Position numbers and translations under genes: made by a program. Source: Symsagittifera roscoffensis (lineage: Eukaryota; Xenacoelomorpha; Acoela; Convolutidae). From it: a stretch of 50,089 bases of DNA. The notes beneath the pieces are model-generated. The model was not told the DNA's origin. It worked only from the letters and a program-made list of their open reading frames with translations, and searched no databases. The first letter of the stretch is position 1, and every line of letters begins with the position of its first letter. Positions 1 through 11,454 of the stretch are shown here, one piece after another. The DNA lies in assembly GCF_963678635.1 (NCBI RefSeq), contig NW_026971307.1:1-50089 (forward strand), in the 5' to 3' direction.

Positions 1-458
1 GGTGAGCTTTTCCATTGCAGGTACCTCATTATAACCTCGGAGTTTAAAGAATTATTGGATATAATTCAATTTCCATAAATAGTCTCAATTGTCAAATTGT
101 CTCGATGTTGACAATATTGGTGCCCTATTTTTGGCCATTAAGACTTAAATTTAAACATTCTTTGATTATTGCATAGCAACTGACAATCCAAGTTCTGTTC
201 CTTTATGACTTAGCTCGAGCCTGTCTAAGCAGGGTTCCCGGTAAAAGAAAGGATAGAATTGATATATATATACAAATTAAACGTATTATTTACCTTCTTC
301 TGAATAACAGCTACCACGGAGTCATCGCCACGAACGGCGAGAGATGTTAGCCCTCCTTGGTCAACTGCTTTGAAGGCGTACTCGACTTGGTACAATTTAC
401 CCTCAGGCGAAAATATAGTTATATGACGATCAAACCCAGCAGAAGAACCAGCAGCCAT
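1..458 (-). CDS. PSMA6: Proteasome subunit alpha type-6, 5' end (exon 1 and start of exon 2)
   Basis: Alpha-ring subunit of the 20S proteasome. Exon 1 (458 down to 294) starts at ATG 458-456 and encodes the alpha-subunit N-terminus, including [17 protein letters not shown] and [10 protein letters not shown], the signature that gates the proteasome channel and identifies alpha-6. It ends in QKK at a GTAAAT donor (intron from 293). The family continues QKK-VP. After an AG at 26-25, positions 24-1 read VPAMEKLT in phase 0, so I place exon 2 there, with a 269-bp intron. That acceptor has a poor pyrimidine tract, so the exon 2 boundary is less certain (about 0.5) than exon 1. The rest of the gene lies left of the window. 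Codon use is balanced and there are no lesions, unlike the repeats to its right. Confidence 0.93.
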
Positions 459-480
459 CTCAATCTGAAAACGGATTCAA
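459..480 (-). promoter_or_regulatory. Splice acceptor 6 nt upstream of the PSMA6 start codon
   Basis: On the minus strand CCGTTTTCAG ends at 465 and is followed by ATTGAG and then the ATG. A TTTTCAG acceptor this close to the start suits either a spliced-leader trans-splice site or a 5'-UTR intron. No matching donor was sought beyond the local sequence. Confidence 0.5.
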
Positions 481-482
481 AT

Positions 483-1918
483 GGTTAGTAGTGATGGGGC
501 TGCGCGGGGAACATGGGGCCATTACCCCAGTCTGTTTACGGGTACTATAATTGTGCCAGTCAGTCATATTTGGAAGTTTGATCTTGAACCACGCGAGAAA
601 CATGATTTTGGGATGAAATGGAATTTTTCAAAAATTCGAATTGGGCATGTCATACTCAACTTTCTCGCGACAACTGAAAATCTCAGAAATGTAAGATCAG
701 AACAACCGAATTAAAAAACGCGGGAAAGTGATCGAAAAAACGGTGGGAAATTGCTATTCGCAATTTCCAGATATAAAACCATACTAGAGTAGAGCTGTTC
801 TATCCTGAAATAGAAGGCAGAACGATTGCCAACCAAGAATATACAAATTAGAAGTGGACCAGAGTGAACCTTCGGTGGAAAGGTGGACAGTCGAAGTCTC
901 CCAATGGTCCAAACCCAAAACTCGATTCTCAAGTTAAAACTCATTGATTCAAAACTTCTGAAGTTATATTTAATTCCATTTATGCTAGAGTCGCTAGTAA
1001 AATTAGTTACTCCAATTCTCGAGTGCGCTGGTATGTGAGTACCAAATTTAGTTTTCTTGAGTGTGTTTTTAATTGTTATGTTATGGTAGGGAGAGTTTTA
1101 GGTTGATCCATCTGAAATTGATCAAAGTTCCACTGTCTAATAAATAGCAACTAAAACGGAATGTTCCGATCCTGTTTTTAACGGCATTCGCGTATTTTGG
1201 GTATTTTGAGACCTAAGTTTAGAGACGTTCTTATTTTCTAGAGTGGGGGGGGGGGGTATTTTGGTAGTGGCCTTGAAGCTGTAACGAGGGTTTTGGTCTC
1301 ATTTCGCAAGTGAACCGAATTGGCTCTGACCGTCCGAGGTAGAAAAACACAAGAGATAGTGTCCCTGACTCTTGAGCCAATGGTTGTAGGGCCTAATTTC
1401 TTTAACCTCATATGTGACATAAGTAGGCGACTGTTACATAGTGTTTTTATGTCGCTCCTGGGTGTTTTTCCGACATCATGACTACGGAGTCAAACCCACT
1501 TGACACAGCTCCGGGCTACATGCCCATTCTAGAGTACCGGTGGTACGGTTCAGCGGGAACGTGTAAACCTTCCGGTTGTACTGTGATATTTTTTAAGAAA
1601 TCTCGAGAAAATTCCAGGTACGCTCTCCGAACAAGGCTTAGCTAACTGAGTAAGGGGGGTAACTAGGGGGACAAAAAACGAGCAAAAAGACGAAAGACGA
1701 AACAAAAAACCAAAAAAGAATAGTAAAAGGAACAAAAACCATAAAACAAATAAAATGACAGTGACTCTGATAGCAGATTAGTTGGATTAAACCTCTATAT
1801 TAATTAAAGTATTATACCCGTACTGTTTCCACAAGACCGATCGTTTCGATCAAATCAGCAATTTTATACAGGTGCCCGAGTGTGGGGCGTTGTTAAGGGT
1901 TTTCAGATAGATTGCAAC
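483..1918. other. Gene-free stretch upstream of PSMA6
   Basis: I see no conserved protein here. Open frames are under 80 codons and have repetitive or low-complexity composition. A G-run lies near 1243-1255. The likely PSMA6 promoter must be in the first few hundred bases if expression starts locally, but I recognise no core element. Confidence 0.5.
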
Positions 1919-1924
1919 TTCACT

Positions 1925-2400
1925 GGACCACTAGGAGACTTGACTGGAAAAGGTGACCAGCCAAGTGGGAAAGCGGCTCATAGGAAGTGGACCCGACAGG
2001 TGCTGGACACACCAGAGGAGCATCCAGCAAGGAAGAGAAAAAACAGAGAAGGGCACACAGGGGTGTTCTGTTCGGTCATTCGACGGACCACTAAGAGACT
2101 TGATTGGAACAGGTGACCAGTTAAGCGGGAAAGCGGCTCATAGGAAGGGGACCCGACAGGTGCTGGACACACCAGAGGAGCATCCAGCAAGAAAGAAAAC
2201 AAACAGAGAAGGGCACACAGGGGTGTTCTATTCGGTCATTCGACGGACCACTAGGAGACTTGATTGGAACAGGTGACCATTCAAGTGGGAAAGTGGTTTT
2301 GGTGAGAGGCGCGAGACACGCCAAGGAGACAACCAGCACGGAATCAGAACAGCCAGAGTAGGACAGACAGGGGTGTTCTGTTTGGTCAAACGGGTATCGT
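1925..2400. repeat. 160-bp tandem repeat, about three copies
   Basis: The word GGACCACTAGGAGACTTGA (with small variants) starts at 1925, 2085 and 2245, an exact 160-bp spacing. Each unit carries AGGTGACCAG and ends in GGGGTGTTCT followed by a GGTCATTCGACGG-type joint. The third copy diverges after about 50 bp into the longer unit that recurs at 2984. The short open frames across it are repeat translations and differ by frame. Confidence 0.9.
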
Positions 2401-3700
2401 TAAAGGCACATTACATTATAAGACATAAGTGTAAAATTGGGTAAGCGGATTCCCACTGTTTTGAGGATACGTTTTTACTCTAGCAGAGCCTGGAAACAGG
2501 TTCTACGGTTTTCTCTCAAGAGGTTCAGCACTCATCACACTCAAGGTAATTTTCGGCTTACGAGGGGGGCTAAATAGGGGGGAGGTTAGAAGGGGGGCTG
2601 GTTAGGTTAGAGGTTGGCGGTTGCAAATTGTAAAAAGGGGGGACAGGTTACAGCAACTTATCAATCAAAATCGTCGATTTAGTTACATTAAAATCTTGCA
2701 CGCGTGAGTTACAAAGCAAGGATAACAAAATTTGGGATCAAATTAAGATAGATACCCTGGTCGGATCAGGTGGGGGGATCGGAAATAGACAGTTTTTGGA
2801 ACCTGAAAGGAGAATAACCCAAAAGAACGTTAGTAGGGGGAGGAAAACGCGTGACAATCAGGTACCAGACATTTTTTTTCACGGGAGGACGACATTGGCC
2901 ACCATTGAATTTTAGGTGGATACATCTTTCTGTTTTTCATCATTTTCTCACTTGAGTTTTACGTTTTGGTCATTCGACGGACCACTAGGAGACTTGATTG
3001 GAACAGGTGACCAGTCAAGTGGGAAAGTGATTTTGGTGAGAGGCGCAAAACACGCCAAGGAGACAACCAGCACGGAATCAGAACAGCCAGAGTAGGAAAG
3101 ACAGGGTTGTTCTGTTTGGTCAAACGGGTATCATTAAAATCCACATTACATTATAGCAGATCAGTGTAAAATTGGACAAGCGGATTCCCACTGTTTTGAG
3201 GATACATTTTTACTCAAGCAGAGCCTGGAAACAGGTTCTACGGTTTTCTCTCAAGAGGTTTAGCACCCATAGCGCTTAAGGTAATTTTCGGCTTAAGAGG
3301 GGCTAAATAGGGGGGAGGTTAGAAGGGGGGCTGGTTAGGTTAGAGGTTGGCGGTTGCAAATTGTAAAAAGGGGGGACACGTTACAGCATCTGATCAATCG
3401 ATATTGTCGATTTAATTACATTAGAATCTTACACGCGTGAGTTAAAAAGCAAAGATATCCAAATTTGGGATCAAATTAAGGTAGATACCCTGGTCGGATC
3501 AGGTGGGGGGATCGGAAATAGACAGTTTTTGGAACCTGGAAGGAGAATACCCCATAAGAACGTTAGTGGGGGGGGGGGGGGAGGAAAACGCGTGAAAATC
3601 AGGTACCAGACATTTTTGTTCCACGAAAAGACGACATTGGTCACCTTTGATTTTTAGGTGGGTTCATCTTTCTGTTTTTCATCATTTTCTCACCTGAGTT
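2245..3700. repeat. Two copies of a ~735-bp higher-order repeat
   Basis: 2245-2960 and 2984-3700 are collinear. The 160-bp-type head recurs at +739, the segment with TTACAGCA and ATCAATC recurs from 2646 to 3379 (about +733), and both copies share GATACCCTGGTCGGATCAGG and the ACGCGTGA-containing segment. The second copy has a longer G-run near 3569. Nothing in either copy looks coding. The second half of the same unit recurs at 6306-6880 between the two 21-bp arrays. Confidence 0.88.
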
Positions 3701-3960
3701 TTACGTTTTCGGTTTCAGATTTGTCGGTTTTAGACGGATAGGTGATCATAAGACACCTGCTAACAATTTGGGTTTTAAACTTGTATCGGATTAATAAGGG
3801 AGATAAATAGAAGAGGGCTAGTAATTCAAATTTTTGGCCAGTAAGTTTGGGTTTTTGGAAAATTTTTATGCTAGAACTCAAGTGGTGGTACCAGAGATAG
3901 TGGTTCAAGGGTCCCAACACAGAAGAAGAAGAGACCCGATAGTCCCAACACACGAACAGA

Positions 3961-6305
3961 AAAGTCTTGGGACAGTACAAAGAAGTATTGGGACAGTACG
4001 AAGAAGTCTTGGGACAGTACAGAAAAGTCTTGCGACAGTACAAAGAAGTCTTGGGACAGTACGAAGAAGTCTTGGGACGGTACAGAAACGTCCTGGGGCA
4101 GTACGAAGAAGTCTTGGGACAGTACAGAGAAGTTTTGGGACAGTACAGAAAAGTCTTGGGACAGTACGAAGAAGTCTTGGGACAAAACAGAAAAGTCTTG
4201 GGACAGTACAAGGAAGTCTTGGGACAGTACGAAGAAGTCTTGGGACAGTACAGAAAAAAATTGTGACAGTACAAGGAAGTCTTGGGACAGTACGAAGAAG
4301 TCTTGGGAGAGTTTAGAAAAAACTTGGGACAGTACGGAAAAGTCTTGGGATGGTACCAAGAAGTCTTGGGACAGTACGGAAAAGTCTTGGGACAGTACAG
4401 AAAAGTCTTGGGACAGTACGAAGAAGTCTTGGTACATACAGAAAAGTCTTGCGACAGTACAAGGAAGTCTTGGGACAGTACGAAGAAGTCTTGGGACAAA
4501 CCCGAAAAGTCTTGGGACAGTGCGAAGAAGTCTTGGGACAGTGCCGAAAGGTCTTGGGACAGCACCGAAAAGTCTTGGGACAGTACGGAAAACCTTGGGA
4601 CGGTACCAAGAAGTCATGGGACAGTACGGAAAAGTCTTGGGACAGTACGGAGAAGTCTTGGGACAGTACAGAAAAAAATTGTGACAGTACAAGGAAGTCT
4701 TGGGACAGTTTAGAAAAAACTTGGGACAGTACGGAAAAGTCTTGGGATGGTACCAAGAAGTCTTGGGACAGTACGGAAAAGTCTTGGGAGAGTACAGAAA
4801 AGTCTTGGGACAGTACGAAGAAGTCTTGGGACATACAGAAAAGTCTTGCGACAGTACAAGGAAGTCTTGGGACAGTACGAAGAAGTCTTGGGACAAACCC
4901 GAAAAGTCTTGGGACAGTGCGAAGAAGTCTTGGGACAGTGCCGAAAGGTCTTGGGACAGCACCGAAAAGTCTTGGGACAGTACGGAAAAGTCTTGGGACG
5001 GTACCAAGAAGTCTTGGGACAGTACGGAAAAGTCTTGGGACAGTACGAAGAAGTCTTGGGACAGTACGAAGAAGTCTTGGGACAGTACGGAAAAGTCTTG
5101 GGACAGTACAAAGAAGTCTTGGGACAGTACGAAGAAGTCTTGGGACAGTACAGAAAAGTCTTGGGACAGTACAAAGAAGTCTTGGGACAGTACGAAGAAA
5201 TCATGGGACAGTACAGAAACGTCTTGGGACAGTACGAAGAAGTCTTGGGACAGTACAGAGAAGTCTTGGGACAGTACAGAAAAGTCTTGGAACAGTACGA
5301 AGAAGTCTTGGGACAGTACAGAAAAGTCTTGGGACAGTGCAGAAAAGTCTTGGGACAGTACGAAGAAGTCTTGGGACAGTACAGAAAACTCTTGGGACAG
5401 TTCAAAGAAGCCTTGGGACAGTACGGAAAAGTCTTGCGACAGCACGAAGAAGTCTTGTGACAGCACAGAAAAGCTTTGGGACAGTACGGAAAAGTGTTGG
5501 GACAGCACCGAAAAGTCTTGGGACAGTACGGAAAAGTCTTGGGACGGTACCAAGAAGTCTTGGGACAGTACGGAAAAGTCTTGGGACAGTACGAAGAAGT
5601 CTTGGGACAGTACGAAGAAGTCTTGGGACAGTACGGAAAAGTCTTGGGACAGTACAAAGAAGTCTTGGGACAGTACGAAGAAGTCTTGGGACAGTACAGA
5701 AAAGTCTTGGGACAGTACAAAGAAGTCTTGGGACAGTACGAAGAAATCATGGGACAGTACAGAAACGTCTTGGGATAGTACGAAGAAGTCTTGGGACAGT
5801 ACAGAGAAGTCTTGGGACAGTACAGAAAAGTCTTGGAACAGTACGAAGAAGTCTTGGGACAGTACAGAAAAGTCTTGGGACAGTGCAGAAAAGTCTTGGG
5901 ACAGTACGAAGAAGTCTTGGGACAGTACAGAAAACTCTTGGGACAGTTCAAAGAAGCCTTGGGACAGTACGGAAAAGTCTTGCGACAGCACGAAGAAGTC
6001 TTGTGACAGCACAGAAAAGCTTTGGGACAGTACGGAAAAGTGTTGGGACAGGACGGAAAAGTCTTGGGACAGCACGAAGAAGTCTTGGGACAGCACAGAA
6101 AAGCTTTGGGACAGTACGGAAAAGTCTTGGGACAGCACGAAGAAGTCTTTGGACAGCACAGAAAAGCCTTGGGACACTACGGAAAAGTCTTGGGACAATA
6201 CAGAAAAGTCTTGGGACAGTACAGAAAAGTCTGGGGACAGTACGAAGAAGTCTTACCTGAGACAGTATAAAGAAGTCTTGGGACAGTACGAAGAAGTCTT
6301 GGGAC
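3961..6305. repeat. Minisatellite array 1, 21-bp unit
   Basis: About 110 tandem copies of a 21-bp unit, GACAGTACRRARAAGTCTTGG. 21 is a multiple of three and the unit has no stop in any frame, so all six frames stay open and give heptapeptide repeats: plus strand VLGQYRK, SWDSTEK, SLGTVRR types; minus strand LSQDFSV, CPKTSSY, TVPRLLR types. A higher-order repeat of 546 bp (26 units) is visible; for example ACCGAAAAGTC recurs from 4961 to 5507. I read the long frames as by-products of the array, not as genes. Confidence 0.95.
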
Positions 6306-6879
6306 ACGCTACAGCAACTAATCAATCGATATCGTCGATTTAGTTACATTAGAATCTTACACGCGTGAGTTACAAAGCAAAGATATCCAAATTTGGGATC
6401 AAATTAAGGTAGATACCCTGGTCGGATCAGGTGGGGGATCGGAAATAGACAGTTTTTGGAACCTGGAAGGAGAATACCCCAAAAGAACGTTAGTAGGAGA
6501 GGAAAACGCGTGACAATCAGGTACCAGACAATTTTTTTTCACGAAAAGACGACATTGGTCACCTTTGATTTTTAGGTGGTTTCATCTTTCTGTTTTTCAT
6601 CATTTTCTCACTTGAGTTTTACGTTTTCGGCATTAGATTTATCAGTTTTAGACAAATAGGTGATCATAAGACACCTGCTAACAATTTGAGTTTTAAACTT
6701 GTATCGGATTAATAAAGGGAGATAAATACAAGAGGGCTAGTAATTGAAACATTTGGCCAGTAAAGTTGGTTTTTTGGAAAATATTTATGCTAGAACTCAA
6801 GTGGTGGTACCAGAGATAGTGGTTCAAGGGTCCCAACACTGAAGAGGAAGAGACCCGATAGTCCCAACACAGGAACAGA
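6306..6879. repeat. Unique-type spacer between the arrays, copy of 3376-3960
   Basis: This segment realigns from TTACAGCA and ATCAATCGATAT (3376 onward) through to the CCCGATAGTCCCAACACA-type entry into the 21-bp array. So 3376-6305 and 6306-10893 are two copies of one compound unit (spacer plus 21-bp array), offset by about 2.93 kb at the start, with the second array longer. Confidence 0.88.
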
Positions 6880-9800
6880 AAAGTCTTGGGACAGTACAAA
6901 GAAGTAGTGGGACAGTACGAAGAAGTCTTGGGACAGTACAAAAAAGTATTGCGACAGTACAAAGAAGTCTTGGGACAGTACGAAGAAGTCTTGGGACAGT
7001 ACAGAAACGTCTTGGGGCAGTACGAAGAAGTCTTGGGACAGTACAAAGAAGTTTTGGGACAGTACAGAAAAGTCTTGGGACAGTACGAAGAAGTCTTGGG
7101 ACAGTACAGAAAAGTCTTGGGACAGTACAAGGAAGTCTTGGGACAGTACGAAGAAGTCTTGAGACAGTACAGAAAAAACTTTTGACAGTACCAGGAAGTC
7201 TTGGGACAGTACGAAGAAGTTTTGGGACAGTACAAAAAAGTCTTGGGGCAGTACGAAGAAGTCTTGGGACAGTACAGAGAAGTTTTGGGACAGTACAGAA
7301 AAGTCTTGGGACAGTACGAAGAAGTCTTGGGACAATACAGAAAAGTCTTGGGACAGTACAAGGAAGTCTTGGGACAGTACGAAGAAGTCTTGAGACAGTA
7401 CAGAAAAAACTTGTGACAGTACCAGGAAGTCTTGGGACAGTACGAAGAAGTCTTGGGACAGTACAGAAAAAACTTGGGAGAGTACGGAAAAGTCTTGGGA
7501 CGGTAGCAAGAAGTCTTGGGACAGTACGGAAAAGTCTTGGCACAGTACAGAAAAGTCTTGGGATAGTACGAAGAAGTCTTGGGACAGTACAGAAAAGTCT
7601 TGGGACAGTACAAGGAAGTCTTGGGACAGTACGAAGAAGTCTTGGGACAAAACCGAAAATTCTTGGGACAGTGCGAAGAAGTCTTGGGACAGCGCCGAAA
7701 GGTCTTGGGACAGCACCGAAAAGTCATGAGACAGTGCAGAAAAGTCTTGGGACGGTACCAAGAAGTATTGGGACAGTACGGAAAAGTCTTGTGACAGTAC
7801 GAAGAAGTCTTGGGACAGTACGAAGAAGTCTTGGGACAGTACGGAAAAGTTTTGGGACAGTACAAAAAAGTCTTGGGACAGTGCGAAGAAGTCTTGGGAC
7901 AGTACAGAAAAGTATTGCGACAGTACAAAGAAGTCTTGGGACAGTACGAAGAAGTCTTCGGACAGTACAGAAACGTCTTGGGGCAGTACGAAGAAGTCTT
8001 GGGACAGTACAGAGAAGTTTTGGGACAGTACAGAAAAGTCTTGGGACAGTACGAAGAAGTCTTGGGACAAAACAGAAAAGTCTTGGGACAGTACAAGGAA
8101 GTCTTGGGACAGTACGAAGAAGTCTTGGGACAGTACAGAAAAAAATTGTGACAGTACAAAAAAGTCTTGGGACAGTACGAAGAAGTCTTGGGACAGTTTA
8201 GAAAAAACTTGGGACAGTACGGAAAAGTCTTGGGATGGTACCAAGAAGTCTTGGGACAGTACGGAAAAGTCTTGGTACAGTACAGAAAAGTCTTGGGACA
8301 GTACGAAGAAGTCTTGGGACATACAGAAAAGTCTTGGGAAAGTACGAAGAAGTCTTGGGACAGTACAAGGAAGTCTTGGGACAGTACGAAGAAGTCTTGA
8401 GACAGTACAGAAAAAACTTGTGACAGTACCAGGAAGTCTTGGGACAGTACGAAGAAGTCTTGGGACAGTACAGATAAAACTTGGGACAGTACGGAAAAAC
8501 CTTGGGATGGTACCAAGAAGTCTTGGGACAGTACGGAAAAGTCTTGGGACAGTACAGAAAAGTCTTGGGACAGTACGAAAAAGTCTTGGGACATACAGAA
8601 AAGTCTTGGGACAGTACGAAGAAGTCTTGGGACAGTACAGAAAAGTCTTGGGACAGTACAGAAAAGTCTTAGAACAGTACGAAGAAGTCTTGGGACAGTA
8701 CAGAAAAGTCTTGGGACAGTGCAGAAAAGTCTTGGGACAGAACGAAGAAGTCTTGGGACAGTACAGAAACGTCTTGGGGCAGTACGAAGAAGTCTTGGGA
8801 CAGTACAGAGAAGTTTTGGGACAGTACAGAAAAGTCTTGGGACAGTACGAAGAAGTCTTGGGACAGTACAGAAAAGTCTTCGGACAGTACAAGGAAGTCT
8901 TGGGACAGTACGAAGAAGTCTTGAGACATTACAGAAAAAACTTGTGACAGTACCAGGAAGTCTTTTGACAGTACGAAGAAGTCTTGAGACAGTACAGAAA
9001 AAACTTGGGAAAGTACGGAAAAGTCTTGGGACGGTAGCAAGAAGTCTTGGGACAGTACGGAAAAGTCTTGGCACAGTACAGAAAAGTCTTGGGATAGTAC
9101 GAAGAAGTCTTGGGACAGTACAGAAAAGTCTTGGGACAGTACAAGGAAGTCTTGGGACAGTACGAAGAACTCTTGGGACAAAACCGAAAATTCTTGGGAC
9201 AGTGCGAAGAAGTCTTGGGACAGTGCCGAAAGGTCTTGGGACAGCACCGAAAAGTCATGGGACAGTACAAAAAAGTCTTGGGACTGTACCAAGAAGTCTT
9301 GGGACAGTACGGAAAAGTCTTGTGACAGTACGAAGAAGTCTTGGGACAGTACGAAGAAGTCTTGGGACAGTGCGGAAAAGTCTTGGGACAGTACAAAGAA
9401 GTCTTGGGACAGTACGAAGAAGTCTTGGGACAGTACAGAAAAGTATTGCGACAGTACAAAGAAGTCTTGGGACAGTACGAAGAAGTCTTGGGACAGTACA
9501 GAAACGTCTTGGGGCAGTTCGAAGAAGTCTTGGGACAGTACAGAGAAGTTTTGGGACAGTACAGAAAAAACTTGGGACAGTACGAAGAAGTCTTTGGACA
9601 GTACAGAGAAGTCATGGGACAGTACAGAAAAGTCTTGGGACAGTACGAAGAAGTCTTGGGACATTACAGAAAAGTCTTTGGACAGTACATAAAAGTCTTG
9701 GGACAGTACGAAGAAGTCTTGGGACAGTACAGAAAAGTCTTGGATCAGTTCGAAGAAGCCTTGGGACAGTACGGAAAAGTCTTGGGACAGTACGGAAAAT

Positions 9801-10893
9801 CCTTGGGACAGTACGGAAAAGTCTTGGGACAGTACGGAAAAAGTCTTGGGACAGTAAGGAAAAGTCTTGGGACAGCACGAAGAAGTCTTGGGACAGCAAA
9901 GAAAACCTTGGGTCACTAGGGAAAAGTCTTGGGACAATACAGAAAAGTCTTGAGACAGTACAGAAAAGTCTTGGGACATTACGAAGAAGTCTTGAGACAG
10001 TACGGAAAAGTCTTGGGACAGCACGAAGAAGTCTTGGGACAGCACAGAAAAGCTTTGGGACAGTACGGAAAAGTCTTGGGACAGTACGAAGAAGTCTTTC
10101 CTGAGACAGTACAAAGAAGTCTTGGGACAGTACGAAGAAGTCTCGGGATATTACGAAGAAGTCTTGGGACAGTACGATGAAGTCTTGGGACAGTACAGAA
10201 AAGTCTTGGGACAGTACGAAGAAGTCTTGGGACAGTACAGAAAAGAATTGGGACAGTACAAAGAAGTCTTGGGAGACAGTACGAAGAAATCTTGGGACAG
10301 TACAGAAAAGTCTTGGGACATTACGAAGAAGTCTTGGGACAGTACAGAAAAGTCTTGGGACAGTACGAAGAAGCCTTGAGACAGCACAGAAAAGCCTTGG
10401 GACAGTACGGAAAAGTCTTGGGACAGTACAAAGAAGTCTTGGGACAGTACGAAGAAGTCTTGGGATATTACGAAGAAGTCTTGGGACAGTACGATGAAGT
10501 CTTGGGACAGTACAGAAAAGTCTTGGGACAGTACGAAGAAGTCTTGGGACAGTACAGAAAAGACTTGGGACAGTACAAGGAAGTCTTGGGAGACAGTACG
10601 AAGAAATCTTGGGACAGTACAGAAAAGTCTTGGGACATTACGAAGAAGTCTTGGGACAGTACAGAAAAGTCTTGGGACAGTACGAAGAAGCCTTGAGACA
10701 GCACAGAAAAGCCTTGGGACAGTACGGAAAAGTCTTGGGACAGCACGAAGAAGTCTTGGGACAGCACAGAAAAGCCTTGGGACAGTACGGAAAAGTCTTG
10801 GGACAGTACGGAGAAGTCTTGGGACAGTACGAAAAAGTGTTAGGACATTACGGAAAAAGTCTTGGGACAGTACGGAAAATTCTTGGGACAGTG
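6880..10893. repeat. Minisatellite array 2, 21-bp unit
   Basis: About 190 copies of the same 21-bp unit as array 1. A 317-bp higher-order repeat is visible near the right end: the GATATTACGAAGAAG variant occurs at about 10147 and 10464. 317 is not a multiple of 3 or 21, and the unit contains a GGGAGACAG variant that shifts the frame. Several 1-nt slips (for example GGAAAAAGTC near 9837) also break frames. Selection has therefore not preserved any reading frame across the array, although frames of up to ~790 codons remain open on the minus strand. Confidence 0.95.
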
Positions 10894-11150
10894 TGAAGTG
10901 TCCCAACACTAGAGCGAGGAGGTCTTAGGACAGTGCGGGGTAGCCCATTACTCGAGTGGTAGGTCTTGGGAAGGGGTGAAGTGTCCCAATACTACGGTGT
11001 GAGGTCTTGGGACAGTGTGAAGCATCCCGACACTTGGTCGAGGGGTCTTGGGAGAGTACCAGGTGTCCCAGAACTAGATCTTGGGACGGTGTGAAGTGTC
11101 AAAACACTAAAACGAGAGCTCTTGGGATAGCGTGGAGTGTCCCAACACTT
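10894..11150. repeat. Degenerate ~60-bp hairpin-forming repeats at the array border
   Basis: Four to five irregular units built from GTCTTGGGACAGTGTGAAG, then TGTCCCAACACT, then a CGAG-type joint. Within a unit TTGGGACA pairs with TGTCCCAA around an 8-nt loop. The first half of the unit is the core of the 21-bp minisatellite (GTCTTGGGACAGT), so these units may be the source from which the 21-bp arrays expanded. Confidence 0.75.
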
Positions 11151-11454
11151 AAGTAAAAGCACAAAAAAGGACTCAGATTGATTAAAAAGCAGCCAAAAGT
11201 CAACTAGATTTAGATTACTTAATCATTTTTTCTTAAAAAATTTTGGGAAAAATTTTTAGATTTTTATCTGTAGAACGGAAACTAGTAAATATTAATATTG
11301 TAAATAAGAAAAAAATTGTGAATAAAATTGTGAGGCGAAATAGGGTACCGATAGCAGACAAAAGAGTATTAGAGTCCAGGAAAAATCATAACTCGTCGCA
11401 CTGGAAAGCGACATTATTGGATCCAAAACTAATGAGAAGAACTTTTCAGTGAGT
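11151..11454. other. A+T-rich leader before the retrotransposon gag
   Basis: Non-coding, ending in ACTTTTCAG and GAGT before the ATG at 11455. This is where a 5' LTR and primer-binding site would be expected. I looked for a direct repeat of it beyond the 3' end of the element and for a tRNA-complementary TGG-type site, and found neither convincingly. Confidence 0.4.

Noticed and set aside
3871-6198. Minus-strand 775-codon open frame of LSQDFSV-type heptapeptides
   Set aside because: Translation of the 21-bp minisatellite. The other five frames are equally open and higher-order repeats break frame elsewhere in the same family.
4350-6260. Plus-strand 636-codon frame of SLGTVRR repeats
   Set aside because: By-product of the array. 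Its long internal repeat simply mirrors the 546-bp DNA higher-order repeat.
6693-9074. Minus-strand 793-codon open frame (CPKTSSY/TVPRLLR types)
   Set aside because: Same minisatellite. The peptide type switches along the frame where 1-nt slips occur, which a real gene would not show.
3961-10893. CRISPR-like array
   Set aside because: No unique spacers between repeats; the 21-bp units are contiguous and the context is eukaryotic.
11151-11454. 5' LTR and tRNA primer-binding site
   Set aside because: No direct repeat of this segment at the other end and no convincing tRNA 3'-end complement (TGGAAAGCG near 11402 is too weak).
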